Of a stretch of 27,408 bases of DNA, positions 1 to 11,704 are shown piece by piece. The stretch spans positions 1,916 through 29,323 of the forward strand of contig NW_022985241.1 in assembly GCF_010093535.1 (NCBI RefSeq), read 5' to 3'. A model generated the notes under the pieces. That model searched no databases. It was not told where the DNA came from and was given only the letters and a program-made list of their open reading frames with translations. Source of the DNA: Lindgomyces ingoldianus (Eukaryota > Ascomycota > Dothideomycetes > Pleosporales > Lindgomycetaceae). A program made the translations under genes and the position numbers. Positions within the stretch are counted from its first letter, which is position 1. Each line of letters begins with the position of its first letter.

Positions 1-64
1 ACTCTTACTCTTGCTACTTAAGTGCTTATACTATAAGCAGCTAGCTGAAAGGGCCTATTTAACA
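1..64 (+). repeat. 64-bp direct repeat, copy A (at window edge)
   Basis: This stretch matches 1500-1563 almost base for base. The differences near 44-56 are G/A transitions in both directions, as expected if two copies were mutated independently by RIP. Similarity stops at about position 64, where the Fot1/pogo-like fragment begins. The repeat may continue to the left of the window. It is probably part of a dispersed repeat whose identity I do not recognise. Confidence 0.7.
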
Positions 65-65
65 T

Positions 66-598
66 CTATAAAGCTAAACTTGCCTTAAATTACTCTAGAA
101 CCCTTATAGAGGGCTTTTTTATAGTTATACTACGCGTAAATGTTACTTTAAAGTCTAGATAACACTTCTTAAACATACTAGGCTAGTTTATGCTAACATA
201 GCCTAGATTACACTTAGTGCGTAAATAATTAGTTATATTAGCTATAAATGCTATCTAAGAGAAAAATCCTTGCGCATATAGCTTAAGTATAGTCTTAATA
301 ATTACCTACTTTTTTTTATTACCTAGCCTTTATAAGTTAGCTATAGAATTAGCTTATAAAAGTTATTTAGTGCTATAGTTATTTATTATCTTTTAAAAGA
401 CTTTATACATAGCTATAGCATGTTTTTTTAAAAGTTTTATGTCTTATTTAAAAGCTTAAAGTGTAAGCTATATCTAACTTTTTTTAGCATGTCTAAGTAG
501 TGTTGTTAGGAATGCATTAGTGTAAAAAGAGTAGTTTAGTAGGGTCTTAGCAAAAGTAAGCAACTTAGGTGTGTAAGCAACTTGCCTGTAAAGTACGT
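66..598 (-). mobile_element. Fot1/pogo-like DNA transposon fragment (5' half, minus strand), RIP-mutated
   Basis: This stretch is highly similar to 24360-24885 in the same orientation, and to the reverse complement of 23786-24262. Its right end is a terminal inverted repeat finishing in GTACGT, followed by a TA at 599-600, the target dinucleotide of Tc1/mariner-pogo elements. Read on the minus strand, and reading through RIP stops, it resembles the N-terminal helix-turn-helix/CENP-B-type DNA-binding region of Fot1/pogo transposases, including an 'LYAQGISP' and an 'FIK(C/R)Y' segment. The DDE catalytic half is absent and no second terminus is visible, so the copy is truncated near 66. Confidence 0.65.
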
Positions 599-600
599 TA

Positions 601-1499
601 TATGCTACTTCTTAGCTTATTTATAATTAGTATTTTATATAAAAAAGAAGTAAAAGAGCTAAAAAATCTATATATTTATACTAAAACACTACATAAACTG
701 CTAATTAGCAGCAGAACTAGTTAAAAGAGTAACACAGATGCGCCCTAGGCTGCTAGACTGCACAAGGACGTTAAAGACGCCCGCGCTAACGGCGCTAGAG
801 GTAGAGGAGGAGGGCTGGAGAGACATCTGTGTGTGTGTATGTGTGTGTGTGCAGGCAGGAGGATCTGTTACTGTTAGCACTATATAAAAAAAGAAAAAAG
901 CTAGAGAATTATATAGTAAAGCTTAAAAAGTAAAAAATAAATAAAAAAAAAGTAAAGAAAAAAAGAAAACCTTATTATATACACCTCTCTATGCACCTGC
1001 CTACACAAAGATTCTACACTATTCTGTTATAAAACCCTGTATAAAACAGCCTGTACACTACTAAATTACTTATAAAGCAAGTGCATAAAGGCTAGATAAT
1101 AATAGCCTAAAACACTTTACACTATTTATAAAGCTATTTATATAGTATAACTAGCCTATTTTAACATATAGCATTACTAAGGCAAGTTTTAATAAATAAA
1201 GTAGAGTACAGGCAGAACCTAACTAAATAGACCTATATAGATAAAAGAAAGGTAACTTGCAAGTATAAAAAGTTGCTAGTGTCTGTACACAGTAGTAGTG
1301 TTACAGTCTAGATATAAGCTATTGCGCATAAGTAGGATTATGTATCTATGTTACATAATGCTTATGCGTAAACCTCTATGCGTAAACATCTAGATATTCC
1401 CCTTTTCCTCTGTACAGAGGAAAAGACAGAGCAATATACAGCACTAGAAACATGTTGCCCCCACCCTACCTACTTTGTACGCTGTGCACACTGTACACT
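601..1499. other. AT-rich decayed sequence with a small GC-rich patch and a (TG)n run
   Basis: No gene is supported. Most of the stretch is RIP-like, TA-rich text. A patch at about 738-830 keeps normal GC content and is followed at about 830-853 by a TG microsatellite (TGTGTG runs interrupted by TA). A/G-rich text follows at about 885-970. The open frame starting at 1378 overlaps the direct repeat and has a leucine-rich low-complexity run, so I do not treat it as a gene. It could be an LTR or untranslated part of one of the neighbouring retroelements, but I found no second copy to prove this. Confidence 0.4.
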
Positions 1500-1563
1500 A
1501 CTCTTACTCTTGCTACTTAAGTGCTTATACTATAAGCAGCTGGCTAAAAGAGCCTATTTAACA
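1500..1563 (+). repeat. 64-bp direct repeat, copy B
   Basis: Second copy of the sequence at 1-64. After it the two loci diverge. It lies directly upstream of the stretch that probably forms the 5' part of the split plus-strand gypsy element. Confidence 0.7.
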
Positions 1564-1599
1564 CAGCTGTTCTTAAAAGATACCGCAACGTAACATAAG

Positions 1600-2419
1600 T
1601 AGCAAATTATGTTAAAAACATAAAAAAAAAGAAAATAGATTTCTCTTAAAATAAATATTAACACGCATACTTATAGAAAAACCTGCCTACTAGTTCTACT
1701 ATAGTAGATGTTAGAAATTCAGAGATACTTATAACTAAGACTATTACTAGAAACAGTACTATAAGGTACACATTAATAATAACATAAAAATATATAAAGT
1801 TATCTTAAATATTACTAAAGTACACTATAGCATCTTAAATAAAATAAAGAAATAGAAGTTCTTTTAGAGAATTCTCTATAATAGAGAAAGCTTTAGATAG
1901 TTAAGCACACCTCTTTAAACCTTAAGCCCTTGCTAAGAGGGATCTAAAACACTGCCCCTAGCACTTACAGCAACTTAAAAGAAGCTTAAAACTTAACAAA
2001 CTAACTAGTACTATATTTCTTATAAAAGTAAATAGCATAAGGAATTTAAATGCTAGTATAAAAAACACCTCTTCTAAATTATAAAGATAAAGGAATACCC
2101 TAGATAGACACAGGTACAGCTAATACCTGTTTATATAAACCTAAAAGAATGCCTATTTAAATAGTACCTATGTACTAACTAGTACTGCGTACAACACTAG
2201 CCTACAAAACACTAAGCAAGATAATAGCTAAGATTAATAAAAGAAAATAATATAAGAAACAACACTCTAGAAGAAACTGCAATAGAATGTAAAATGCTAT
2301 ATTATCTTTACTGCAGCTTAGGAGTAGATTACAAACAGATAGCATAGACAGACTATAGAAAATGTAAAAGTTGTGTCTTCTATTACTTTTCGTAGAAAGC
2401 ACATTAGTAAAATAACTAA
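1600..2419 (+). mobile_element. Probable 5' (gag-side) remnant of a gypsy element split by the nested chromovirus
   Basis: This AT-rich, stop-rich text abuts the CTTCC duplication at 2420-2424. The same duplication at 10184-10188 leads directly into a plus-strand protease-RT fragment. Removing 2425-10188 joins the two stretches, so this side should carry the upstream part of that element (gag and the gag-protease spacer). I could not identify a convincing CCHC zinc knuckle or an LTR here, so the gag assignment rests on position rather than motif. Confidence 0.4.
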
Positions 2420-2424
2420 CTTCC
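2420..2424. repeat. 5-bp target-site duplication CTTCC (left copy)
   Basis: CTTCC lies immediately before the TGTTAC start of the left LTR. It is repeated at 10184-10188 immediately after the right LTR. Five base pairs is the usual duplication size for Ty3/gypsy integrase. Confidence 0.9.
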
Positions 2425-3041
2425 TGTTACAATCCTTGCTTCGTGGAAGCACTCGGGTCTTATGATATTCCTAGGGGTGAAGTAGGACGGATGGTAGGGG
2501 CCAATCCGGTAGGGTGTACAGTCCTACGTACAGGCTATTAGGCTACTTGGAGAGGGATAGAGTGACTAGATTGTGGTTTGCCCTATGTGCAGCAGTAGAG
2601 AGGCTAGGGTTAAACAGTCCTGTTAGACAAGGTTAGAGGTATATATAGTGTAAGATATATAAATAGTATTACAGCTCTTTAGAAAGCTAAATGCTACTTA
2701 GTCTATATAAAGAATAAACTAAATGTTAAACACACCTTTTAAAAGTTTCTTTAATGCAGGAACTATATACATGTGCTAGGGGTGCTAAGGGTAGCTAATA
2801 GGAGCTTGTAGGAGCCTACTATAGAGAGTTTCTATAGGCTCTCCTTAGCTCCCTTAAGCTCCTCTTGGCTCCCTAGATTCGCGGCCTGTCTCTCTATTAG
2901 ACAGCGCATTCCTTTATTTCTGTAGGCAGCTGTGCTGCCTCTGTGTCCTCTAACTAGTCTGTAAGCGAGCCCTGTCCTAACCTAGCTAGATTGTGGAGCA
3001 CTGTTAGTAGAGTTACACTAGTCTAACTATAGACTGTAACA
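2425..3041 (-). repeat. Left LTR (3' LTR of the minus-strand chromovirus)
   Basis: 617 bp, beginning TGTTAC and ending GTAACA on the plus strand. It is identical in length to the right LTR. The outer part (about 2425-2640) keeps its C and G bases, whereas the inner part carries C-to-T and G-to-A changes relative to the other LTR. Confidence 0.95.
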
Positions 3042-3057
3042 CGCTGCCTTTTCTTCC
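3042..3057 (-). promoter_or_regulatory. Candidate polypurine tract of the chromovirus
   Basis: On the minus strand a purine-rich run containing GGAAGAAAAGG ends within a few bases of the TGTTAC start of the 3' LTR. This is where the plus-strand primer of an LTR retrotransposon should lie, and it supports the minus-strand orientation given by the pol domains. Confidence 0.6.
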
Positions 3058-6000
3058 TAGCAGCGTCCTTGCTGCTCTACTTACACAACTATGTTAGTAA
3101 GGGTTTATTTATAAGGTAGGCGCTTACCTACTAAAAGGCATCCTTAACATCTATTTTTTTTATACTAAATAGCTTATTAGTCTTGTTTATTCTACTGCTT
3201 TTATGTTGCTCTTTATTTTAATTCTTTTTACTAGACAAAGATAAGGCCCTGCAGCGCTTACTAATCTTTAAAGTTGTCTTATATATTAACTTTATGCTTA
3301 GATAAGTGTGTTAAGTGTGTAAAAAAGCATAGTAAATGTAACACCTTTATTTCTAATGCTGCGTAAGATTAGCTAGAAAAAGAGAGAGAAGCGCTTTTTT
3401 AAAAGGCTAAAGCTTTGCAAACTTAGAACTATATGCTATTTATTTATAACTAGAAGTAAGAAGAAGAGTTGTCTTAGTAGGTTTAAAAACAGCTTTATTT
3501 ATAAAAGAAGATAATAGCAGAGAGGGATAGAGAGTGTTTTAAATAAGATTATATTTAAAAATTACTAGATTTATTAAAGGCTTGTTGCGTAAAGTTTTTA
3601 GAGGGGGACCTTTTCTCTCTAGACAAGATAGAAGCTTTTAAGGCTAAAGTAGAGAAGCGTTCTCCTCTGCAACTTTTATTAGCTAGGACTTGTCTCTAAA
3701 GGCTGCTGCTATCTAGTAATAACATAGCTATTCCTTTTAATATAGGTGCCTTATTGCCTAGCTAGTTTTTCTTAGACAAGCCTAAAGGTACTTTTATACT
3801 AACAGCTGCGTGTTTTTTAAATTCTTAGCTAGTTTTTATGTGTTTTTACTAGTAGGCTATTTTTTTTATTTTACTAAAAATTTCTTTTAGTTTCTTTAAT
3901 TACCTATAATATGTTTAACTTTATATTCTATTTCTTTGTCTTTTTATTCTTATGTAGATAAGAGAATTTTCTTAAGTGCTTTTTTAAGTCTAGAGACGTA
4001 GAACTATAGGTGTATTTTTATATGTAAGGGAAGTTTTAGCTTGCAGTTATTTTATTAAGTCTATAAAACTTTATATAGTTCTATTCTTTTTTCTGCTAGC
4101 TTCTTAGAGGGTCTAGGTATCTTAAGGTTTTTAGTGTTAAAATACATATAATCCTCTAGGTAGATTTTTAGTTCTAGTTGTTATAATTTATTTATATATT
4201 TCTTTATTATTTCTCTGCTAGACCTAGCTTTTATAGCTAACCTTTTATGTATCTAATGTAGGTCTGTTAGCTAGTCTATTAATTTCTATAGGTTTATAAG
4301 TTAGTTCTCTTATAACATAAAATAAAGGTTGTATCTAAAATTAGCTTTATATAGTGTTTTCTTAGTTATAGCTAATTCTACATTATTAATAGCTAACTAT
4401 GCTATTAAAAGCTATACTGCCTAATTATTTTAAGTATAAAAAATGTACTTTCTTAAGTATTTTTCTACTTCTACATTTACCCTTTCTGTCTAGCTGTCTG
4501 TTTGTAGGTGATATACAGTTAATAGCTTATATGTTATACTAAGGTGCTACATTACTACTTTTTAGAATCTGCTAGTAAATAGCTTATCTTAGTTAAAGAT
4601 AATAATCTTAGGGCATTTATGCACTAATGTTATATTTTATTTTAATTTATAAATAAATTCTTTAGCTGTTATAGTTTTCTTTAAAGGCTAAATGTGTAGA
4701 TATTTTATAGTCTTATCTAAGGCTATAGTAATTATATTACACATCCTTTCTATTTCTAGTTCCTTAGATAGAGGTAATTCTATAATAAAGTCTACTATAA
4801 TTATTATTTATAGTAGTTGTAGTGCTTTAATTAGTTGCAGGTATCTATAGGTTTTATGCCTTTATAAGTTATTTTTATTACAGGTATTACATTCCCTAAG
4901 CACCTCTATGCATAGTTGCTTTACTTTTAGTATTTATTGTAGTATAGCAGCCCTTAGCTTTTTTTAAAAGGTGCCTATTTCTAGGTGTCTAAACATTAGA
5001 GATTTATAATATTCTTAGATTAGATTTTTTTATTCTTACTTATTTACTATAAGCATGCAGAGTTCTTTTATAAGTTAGAGACTATTATAAATCTATCCTT
5101 TGTTAGTTTCTTTAAAAAGAGTAAACTTTTTAGTTTCTTTCTTTTCTTTATTAAAATAGTCTAGTCTTTAGCTAAGGGTGTTAGCCTACTAGTTTTGTGT
5201 TTTTAGAACATGTTTAATAATGTAGTTAAACTGTGTAAGCTCTATTACTTATTTTATGTACACTAGTAACAGTTTCTTTACTGTTAAGAATATAACTAAA
5301 TTTACATAGTCTGTTATAATGTAGAAAGGTTTTGCTATTCTGTGTAGTTCTATAGCCTATACTCTTACAGCGTTTAATATTGCTTTTAGCTTTTTGTTAG
5401 GTATGCTATAACCTACTTTAGGTCCTAAGAACTTAGCAGAGTAGTATGCCACTAGGTGCTATTTTTTGTTATCCTGTTTCTAATAGAACGCAGCTCTGCT
5501 AGCTTCTAGAGATGCGTCTGTATAGATCTTAGTGTCTAGTTGTAGGTTATACATTCTTAGCACTAGCTTTGCTATTATAGCCTATTTTAGTGCTATAAAC
5601 ACTTTATTTATTTATAGAGTCTAGACAAATTTTACTATTACCTATTCTTTAGTTATAGTGTTTGTTAATAGTATAGTAATTTTTAAGTAATTTTTAATTA
5701 TTTATTTAATGTAGCTTAATAGTTTTAGAAATTTTTTTACTTCTTTAACTATTATAAGTTTTAGCTATTTAAGTACCTTTTATATTTTAGCTAAGTTAAT
5801 CTTTATTTCTTCTTTATTAATTTTAAATTCTAGGTACTTTGTTTTAGTAACATAGAATTTACATTTAGAGAGCTGCAGGTAGAGTCTGTACTTCCTAAGC
5901 TGTTCTAAGACTTCTTGTACCTTCTGTACATAGTCTTCTAGAGTATCCTTTAAATAGATAAGAACATTATCTAGGTATACTAAGGTAAAGACATTAAAGT

Positions 6001-9000
6001 ATAGATTAAGAGCTATATTAATAATTTGCTAAAATGTTGCTAAGGCATTTATTAAGCTAAATAGCATTACTAGTAGTTTATAAAGTCTCTATAAGGTTTT
6101 AAACACTATAAGCTACTTATCTTCTTCTTTTATCCTTATCTTATTAAATTTGTTTTGTATGTTAAACTTTGTAAAGTACTAGGTTTCTTTTAATTAGTTT
6201 ATAATGTCTTATATAATTAGTAAAGAAAACTAATTCTAGATTATATTATTATTTAAATTCTTATAGTTCTAATAGACTTAGATTTTTCTTTCTTTTTTTT
6301 TTACAAAAACTATAGCTAAGGCTATAAGGCTGTAGCTTTTTTAGATATAGCTTTATACTAGCATTTTATTAACATATTCTTACAAGGCCTTTTTTTATGT
6401 TTTTGTTAGAAGGTAAAGCTTATAAGTCTTTAAATTATAATTTTTTATTAGGTTAATAGCATAATCTTAAGGCTAGTGTAGTAGTAATTTTTCTAGATTC
6501 TCTAGTGTCTTAAACATATTCTTATAGTCTTTATATTTAGAGAGAATGCTGCCCTTATTCTAGATTTAGAAGATACTAATTTACTCTATATTCTTATTTA
6601 TTCTAATTTTTTTATAGAAGACTTCTTTAAGTTCTTTCTTTATTATTTTTACTACTTAGGCTTTAGGCTTCTAATAGAGGAATCTCTAGAGTTTTCTTTT
6701 TTTAAGGTAGTAACTACTACTCTGTTTTACTTACTTATAGACTAGGTATTAATTATTATAGCATGCTAACTAGGTTATGTGTGCGTGGTTATTAAGAGTT
6801 TCTATAGTTATAGTTCTCTAGTTAATTACAGAGTTGTGCGTTCTAAGCTAGTTATAGCCTAGAATTACATTATATTTACTTTCTAGTAAAAGTATGTTTA
6901 TAGACCTCTAGTCTTTTATGTTTAAAGTCTTAAAGTCTTTTTTATAAGTTTTTAAGTTAATTTATTTTTTACTATACTTAATTAATAATGCGTTAGCTAG
7001 AGTTACCTTAAACAGGTTTTCTTTTATATAGAATAGTATACTCTATTTATCTACCTAATTCTTATCTATTATAGTAAAGGTGCATCTGCTGTCTATAAGG
7101 GCTAGTCTAGGCTATCCTTTATAAGTAAAAGTAGTTATAAGGCTGTATCCTGCCTCTTATTCTACTATAATTACTGCTAAAATGTTGTGTTTAACTTTTT
7201 TATTAAAAAGAAAATAAAAGTTAATGTCTTATAAGTTATTATTAAATTTTTTTTTTCTTATAAACTTAATGTTTTTAATTACAGCAGTTAGCTGCTTTAT
7301 ATTTATAATCTTTAACTAAGTAATATAATGTTAAATAATCTTCTTTTCTTACTGCTTTTTACTAGAGTAGTAGAACTTACAGTTGTCTTATTTTTTACAC
7401 GCTGCCTATCCCTCCTGCTTGTGTAAAGGGGCTGTCTAGCAGGTATAACAGTTTATAGTTTTACAGGCTAAGGCTGTTCCTTACTATAAGCAACTGTTGT
7501 AGTTCTTTTCCTATGTAGGCTACTAGCCTGTTTAGTGCTTATTATCTTAGTGCTTAATACAGTATTATCACGTGCACTAGTACTAGAGGTATAGACAATT
7601 GTTAGGTCTATGTAACATGTTAAGAGGGCTCTTCTAAGTCTACTAGAGGTATTCCTAAGTTTGTACTATCTAAACAGGGTGTCTCTTTTATTAGTAGTTG
7701 TTAGTGCTATAGGTTCTATTTCTGTAAAGCGCGCACTAACTATAGCTCTATTACATTACTAAGGCCTTTCTACTAATTGCTAGGCTTAGAAGGGGCGTCT
7801 TAGGCTTTCTAGGTGCTAGCTTTACGACTTTAAACCTAGTAGGTTTACCTAGTTTTTCTAGTTTCTAATCTCTAATCTTAATAAAAAACTACTACTGCTT
7901 TTTTTTATTTATAATATTATACTTAATTCTAGCTATTTATTATATAATGTTAAATATAAGGTAGTTATTGCTAATGTTTATTTAATAAAGTAGGACTATG
8001 CAATAACTTAAGTAGTTATGTTATAGACTACACTTCTAGCATTTGCATTTCTAAAACTATTAGAAGAGTTCTCTTACTAAAGTGCTAAAGGTCTAGTCTT
8101 AAAAGGGGAACTATTCTTCTCTTTTTTAAATATTTATAATATATCCTTAGATCTAAGTCTCTTCTTTATATCTCTTAAAAATTATAAGGTCTTGTAATAC
8201 TATGTCTAGTCTATTAAAGTTTTAAATAACTACTTTTTAATACACTTTAGAACAGTTGTTTAAAGAGTAGTTTTCTTTACATTACTAGTAAAGTCTATTA
8301 TTTAATCTTTTTAATATTTCCTTGTTTGAAAGGCTGTATTTAGCAGTAATAGCTTTTATTATTACAGTAGTATTTTTATTCTCCTCTTTTTAAAAGTTTA
8401 GGTAATTTTAGCAGAAATGTCCTACTTTTTTACAGTTTAGGTAGGCCTTGTCTTTTAGCTACTTTTGCTATTCCTTTGTTAGAGGCAGCCTATTACGTCC
8501 TAGAACTTAGCTCTTCTTAAAAGAAGAGCTCTATATATGCTTTGCATAACTAAGGTCTATTAGTTTTTTATTATATTATAAAGGTTTTTTTTTTCTAGAA
8601 ATAAACTCTAGTCTTTAAAGAGTTTCTTTTTATTTCTTTTCTTTTTTACACTCTCTGTAACAGTTGTTATAAGTTATTACTTACATAATATAGTTTTTAA
8701 AGGTAGTTAGTTTTTTATTATACATAAATTTATCTTTTACTACTTTACTTAGTCTGTTATAGAACATGCAGCAGAGGGCCTTCTAGTCTATCTATCTACA
8801 GATAGCTAGTTGCTTTCTAAAGTGTGCTGCATAATTTTAGACTAGGCTAGTCTCTTGTTTTATAGTGTCTAACTTGTTAGCTGTAGTTTTTTTTTTATTA
8901 AAAGTTTTATAGATAGCTGTTAAAGCTTCTTTAAAATTTTTAATACTACTAAATATTTCTTTTGTTTTAAAAGTAAGTGTTTTACTATTTACTCTAAAGT

Positions 9001-9566
9001 TTATCTAGTTATCTGCATAAAGTTAAAACTAGATTATAAGAGGGCCTTCTAGGTATAGTCCTATTTAGGATATTATTTCTGCGTTAGTCTAAAATGCTTC
9101 TTTATTATATTATATATAAAGGTAACATCTTGTAAAGAATAGTTAAAGGTCTTTAAATAATTCTTTAAAAGGCTTTAAAAAAGCTAGTTTTAAAGTCTTT
9201 TTAGCTATAATACTTGCCTTCTTTGCTAAAATGTTTTAGACCTTTACTAGCTCTACTTATAGTTTATGTATTTAATAAGCTTAGTTAGTAGCTTCTTAGA
9301 GGCTTAAGAGTTTAAAAGAGTTCTACAATTTTATTACTTTTTAGTAAAGGTTAGTAATTTCTTATTTAAGTTTTAGTAGTTTACTAACTTTATTACTAAT
9401 CTACTAGAGTTTCTTAATTTTGTTCTAAATTAAATTAATCTGTTCTGCTAGAACAGCTTTGCTTTAGGTAGGAACTTTTGTAGATCCTAATAGCGTAGTG
9501 TAGGCTATATTAGAATCTAAGTTATGTTAAGAGGTATCTATACTTTTTAAAAAAGGTAGTGTTTAA
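3058..9566 (-). pseudogene. RIP-degraded gag-pol of the chromovirus
   Basis: Minus-strand remnants, in coding order. Near 8400-8450 is a degraded CCHC knuckle (reads CKKVGHFC with flanking cysteines lost). Near 7070-7115 is a protease active-site region where the usual DSG/DTG reads DSR. Near 6840-6870 is a 'VILGYN' segment typical of the protease-RT linker. Near 5950-5990 are VYLDN and LIYLKD. RNase H follows with a 'KIYTDAS' segment and an 'AYYSAKFLGP' segment. The integrase region contains 'HLQTDRQTERVN', corresponding to the usual HPQTDGQTER. A chromodomain with 'EYKVKHIIG' and 'FLVK' closes the frame near 3785-3937. The stops fit TGG or CAA/CAG codons changed to TAA/TAG. No long open frame remains on either strand, and the polyprotein is clearly non-functional. 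Confidence 0.9.
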
Positions 9567-10183
9567 TGTTATAATTTTTACTTTGTAGAAGCACTTAGGT
9601 CTTATAATATTCCTAGGGGTAAAGTAGGACAGATAGTAGGGGCCAATCTAGTAGAGTGTACAGTTCTACGTACAGGCTATTAGGCTACTTAGAGAGGGAT
9701 AGAGTGACTAGATTATAGTTTACCCTATATACAGCAGTAGAAAGGCTAGAGTTAAACAGTCCTGTTAAATAAAGTTAGAGGTATATATAGTGTAAGATAT
9801 ATAAATAGTATTACAGCTCTTTAGAAAGCTAAATGCTACTTAGTCTATGTAAAAAATAAACTAAACATTAAACACACCTCTTAAAGGTTTGTTTAATGTA
9901 GGAACTATATACATGTGCTAGAGGTGCTAAGGGTAGCTAACAGGAGCTTGTGGGAGCCCACTATAGAGAGTTTCTATAGGCTCCCCTTAGCTCCCTTAAG
10001 CTCCTCTTGGCTCCCTGGATTCGCGGCCTGTCTCCCTATTAGACGGCGCATTCCTTCATTTCTGTAGGCAGCCGTGCTGCCTCTGTGTCCTCCGACTGGT
10101 CCGTAAGCGAGCCCTGTCCCAACCCAGCCAGATTGTGGAGCACTGTCGGTGGAGTTACGCTGGTCCAACCGTAGACCGTAACA
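9567..10183 (-). repeat. Right LTR (5' LTR of the minus-strand chromovirus)
   Basis: 617 bp, the direct repeat of 2425-3041. Here the pattern is mirrored: the inner part (9567 to about 9790) is RIP-mutated, while the outer part (about 9950-10183) keeps its GC content. A 73-codon open frame on the minus strand lies inside this unmutated part and is best read as non-coding LTR sequence. Confidence 0.95.
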
Positions 10184-10188
10184 CTTCC
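10184..10188. repeat. 5-bp target-site duplication CTTCC (right copy)
   Basis: Partner of 2420-2424. It defines the exact integration site of the chromovirus. Confidence 0.9.
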
Positions 10189-11704
10189 CTAACACTACTA
10201 AGTTAAAGATAAAGACTGCCTATTAGAAGACTATATAATCTAAGAACACAAGTAATATAGAATCTAGATAGACTAGAGAAGCACACAGAAAGAAGCTATA
10301 GATAGCATTAAACTAGATAAAACACTAAACTATAACAAGATCTACTATAACACTAAGGTCTTTATAGTAGTAAGATAAGAAGTTAGTAAAAGCCTTACTA
10401 TAGAATTTACCTTAGAAGGAAGAAAAGAAATTACACTAATTAATAGTAAATACATGTTTATAGCTGTTAATTCTAATTAAGTTAACTATTAAGACATACT
10501 ATATTTAGTAAAAGTGAACCTTTTTAAAGTCTTCTTAGTAGACACCTTTTTAATTAAATTTAAAGAAGGTTATATATAACTAGAGACAGTTAAGTTAGAA
10601 TTATAGATAAAGAACATATACAACTAAAGGTTTTTAAGCATCTTACCTCTTAAGAGTAAGTACTAAGTAATACTTAGCTATAACTAGCTACATAAGCATA
10701 ACCTAGAAATTAACTAGAGGAACATAACTATCTAAACCTCTAAACAACATGCTACTATAACCTAGTTAGCATGCTACAGGGACAATTATCTAGCACATAA
10801 ACAAGTAAAATAAGGCGCTAGCTAGTACTCTAAGAAATAAAAACTATAAAAATTTCTATGCTAGAAACCTAAAGCTAGAGTAATCTAAATAATAGAAAAA
10901 GAACTTAAGAAAATAATACTAAAGAAAATACTTGCTAATAAAAAAGTAGAGTAGGCTAGCATGTACTAACTAGCATAGTAACTAGAACATGCAATTTCTA
11001 AGAAATACAGCAACTATTAGGATATGTTTAAAACTTCTAAAGACCTAGGAAAACTCCTGCTACACTAGCTATAGAACTATACTATAAATCTAAAACTAAA
11101 CCTACAGCTAAAGACCTATAAACTAAGATCTTTTATAAAGATTTAAAAGAAAGCCTTATAAGATTACGTAGACAAGATGCTAGTAAGAGGCTATATTTAG
11201 AAAAGCAACAGCCTAATAGCATTCGTAGTAGTATTTATAAAAAAAAAGAGAAAAAATTAAAGTCTGTTAAAACTACTAAACTTTTAATAAAAACACTATA
11301 AGAAACTAGTTCCTACTTCTAATTATATAGGATATTATAAATTAGTTAAAAGAAACTATACACTACACTAAGTTTAACATACAACACAGGTTTAATAAAA
11401 TAAAGATAAAAAAAAATATAAATAGATAACAGCTTTTTAAACCTTAAGTAGCTTATATAAACTTCTTATTATGCTTTTTAGATTAACTAACACCTTAGCT
11501 ACCTTCTAGAGAGTAATTAACACTGCACTTAACCTGTACCTAGACATCTTTATACTAGTATACTTAGATAACATTTTTATCTATACTAAAAGTAACAAAC
11601 TAGACTATGTAACAAAAGTAAAACTAGTACTAGACTAATTACAGAAATACAGGCTCTACCTATAACTTTTAAAGTGTGAATGTAATATACAGAAAACTAA
11701 GTAC
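10189..11704 (+). mobile_element. Second Ty3/gypsy fragment, plus strand, protease to RT, truncated
   Basis: Read on the plus strand with RIP stops ignored, this encodes a protease region near 10420-10480 ('SLTIEFTLEGRKEITLINS', with N in place of the catalytic D). A 'VILSYN' linker motif lies near 10655-10690, an RT N-terminal region near 11150-11260 (DYVDKML followed by FIKKK), and the RT catalytic box as VYLDN near 11555-11575. Sequence similarity stops at about 11704, just after the 'QKTKY' stretch, where normal-GC DNA begins. RNase H, integrase and 3' LTR are therefore missing. It is the likely host of the nested chromovirus at 2425-10183. Confidence 0.8.

Larger units (their letters stand above)
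2425..10183 (-). mobile_element. Complete RIP-inactivated Ty3/gypsy chromovirus (minus strand)
   Basis: A 7,759-bp LTR retrotransposon with two 617-bp direct LTRs and a CTTCC duplication on both sides. Read on the minus strand through many RIP-type stops, the domain order is gag zinc knuckle (near 8400-8450), aspartic protease (near 7070-7115), reverse transcriptase with a YLDN form of the YLDD box (near 5950-5990), RNase H (near 5150-5560), integrase with an HLQTDRQTERVN segment (near 4470-4520) and a C-terminal chromodomain (near 3785-3937). The order PR-RT-RH-INT-chromodomain defines chromoviruses within Metaviridae. Every coding segment is interrupted by TAA/TAG, so the element cannot encode its own proteins. 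Confidence 0.95.

Noticed and set aside
830..853. TG-rich run as a possible telomere-like repeat
   Set aside because: It is a simple TG microsatellite; fungal telomeres are TTAGGG-type and none were seen.
1378..1593. 71-codon plus-strand open frame
   Set aside because: Overlaps a duplicated repeat, has a low-complexity leucine run and no domain; it is repeat DNA.
2202..2402. 66-codon minus-strand open frame
   Set aside because: Lies in RIP-like text antisense to the retroelement; composition explains the hydrophobic translation.
9974..10195. 73-codon minus-strand open frame
   Set aside because: It lies inside the unmutated part of an LTR and runs past its end; the matching left LTR copy does not preserve it.
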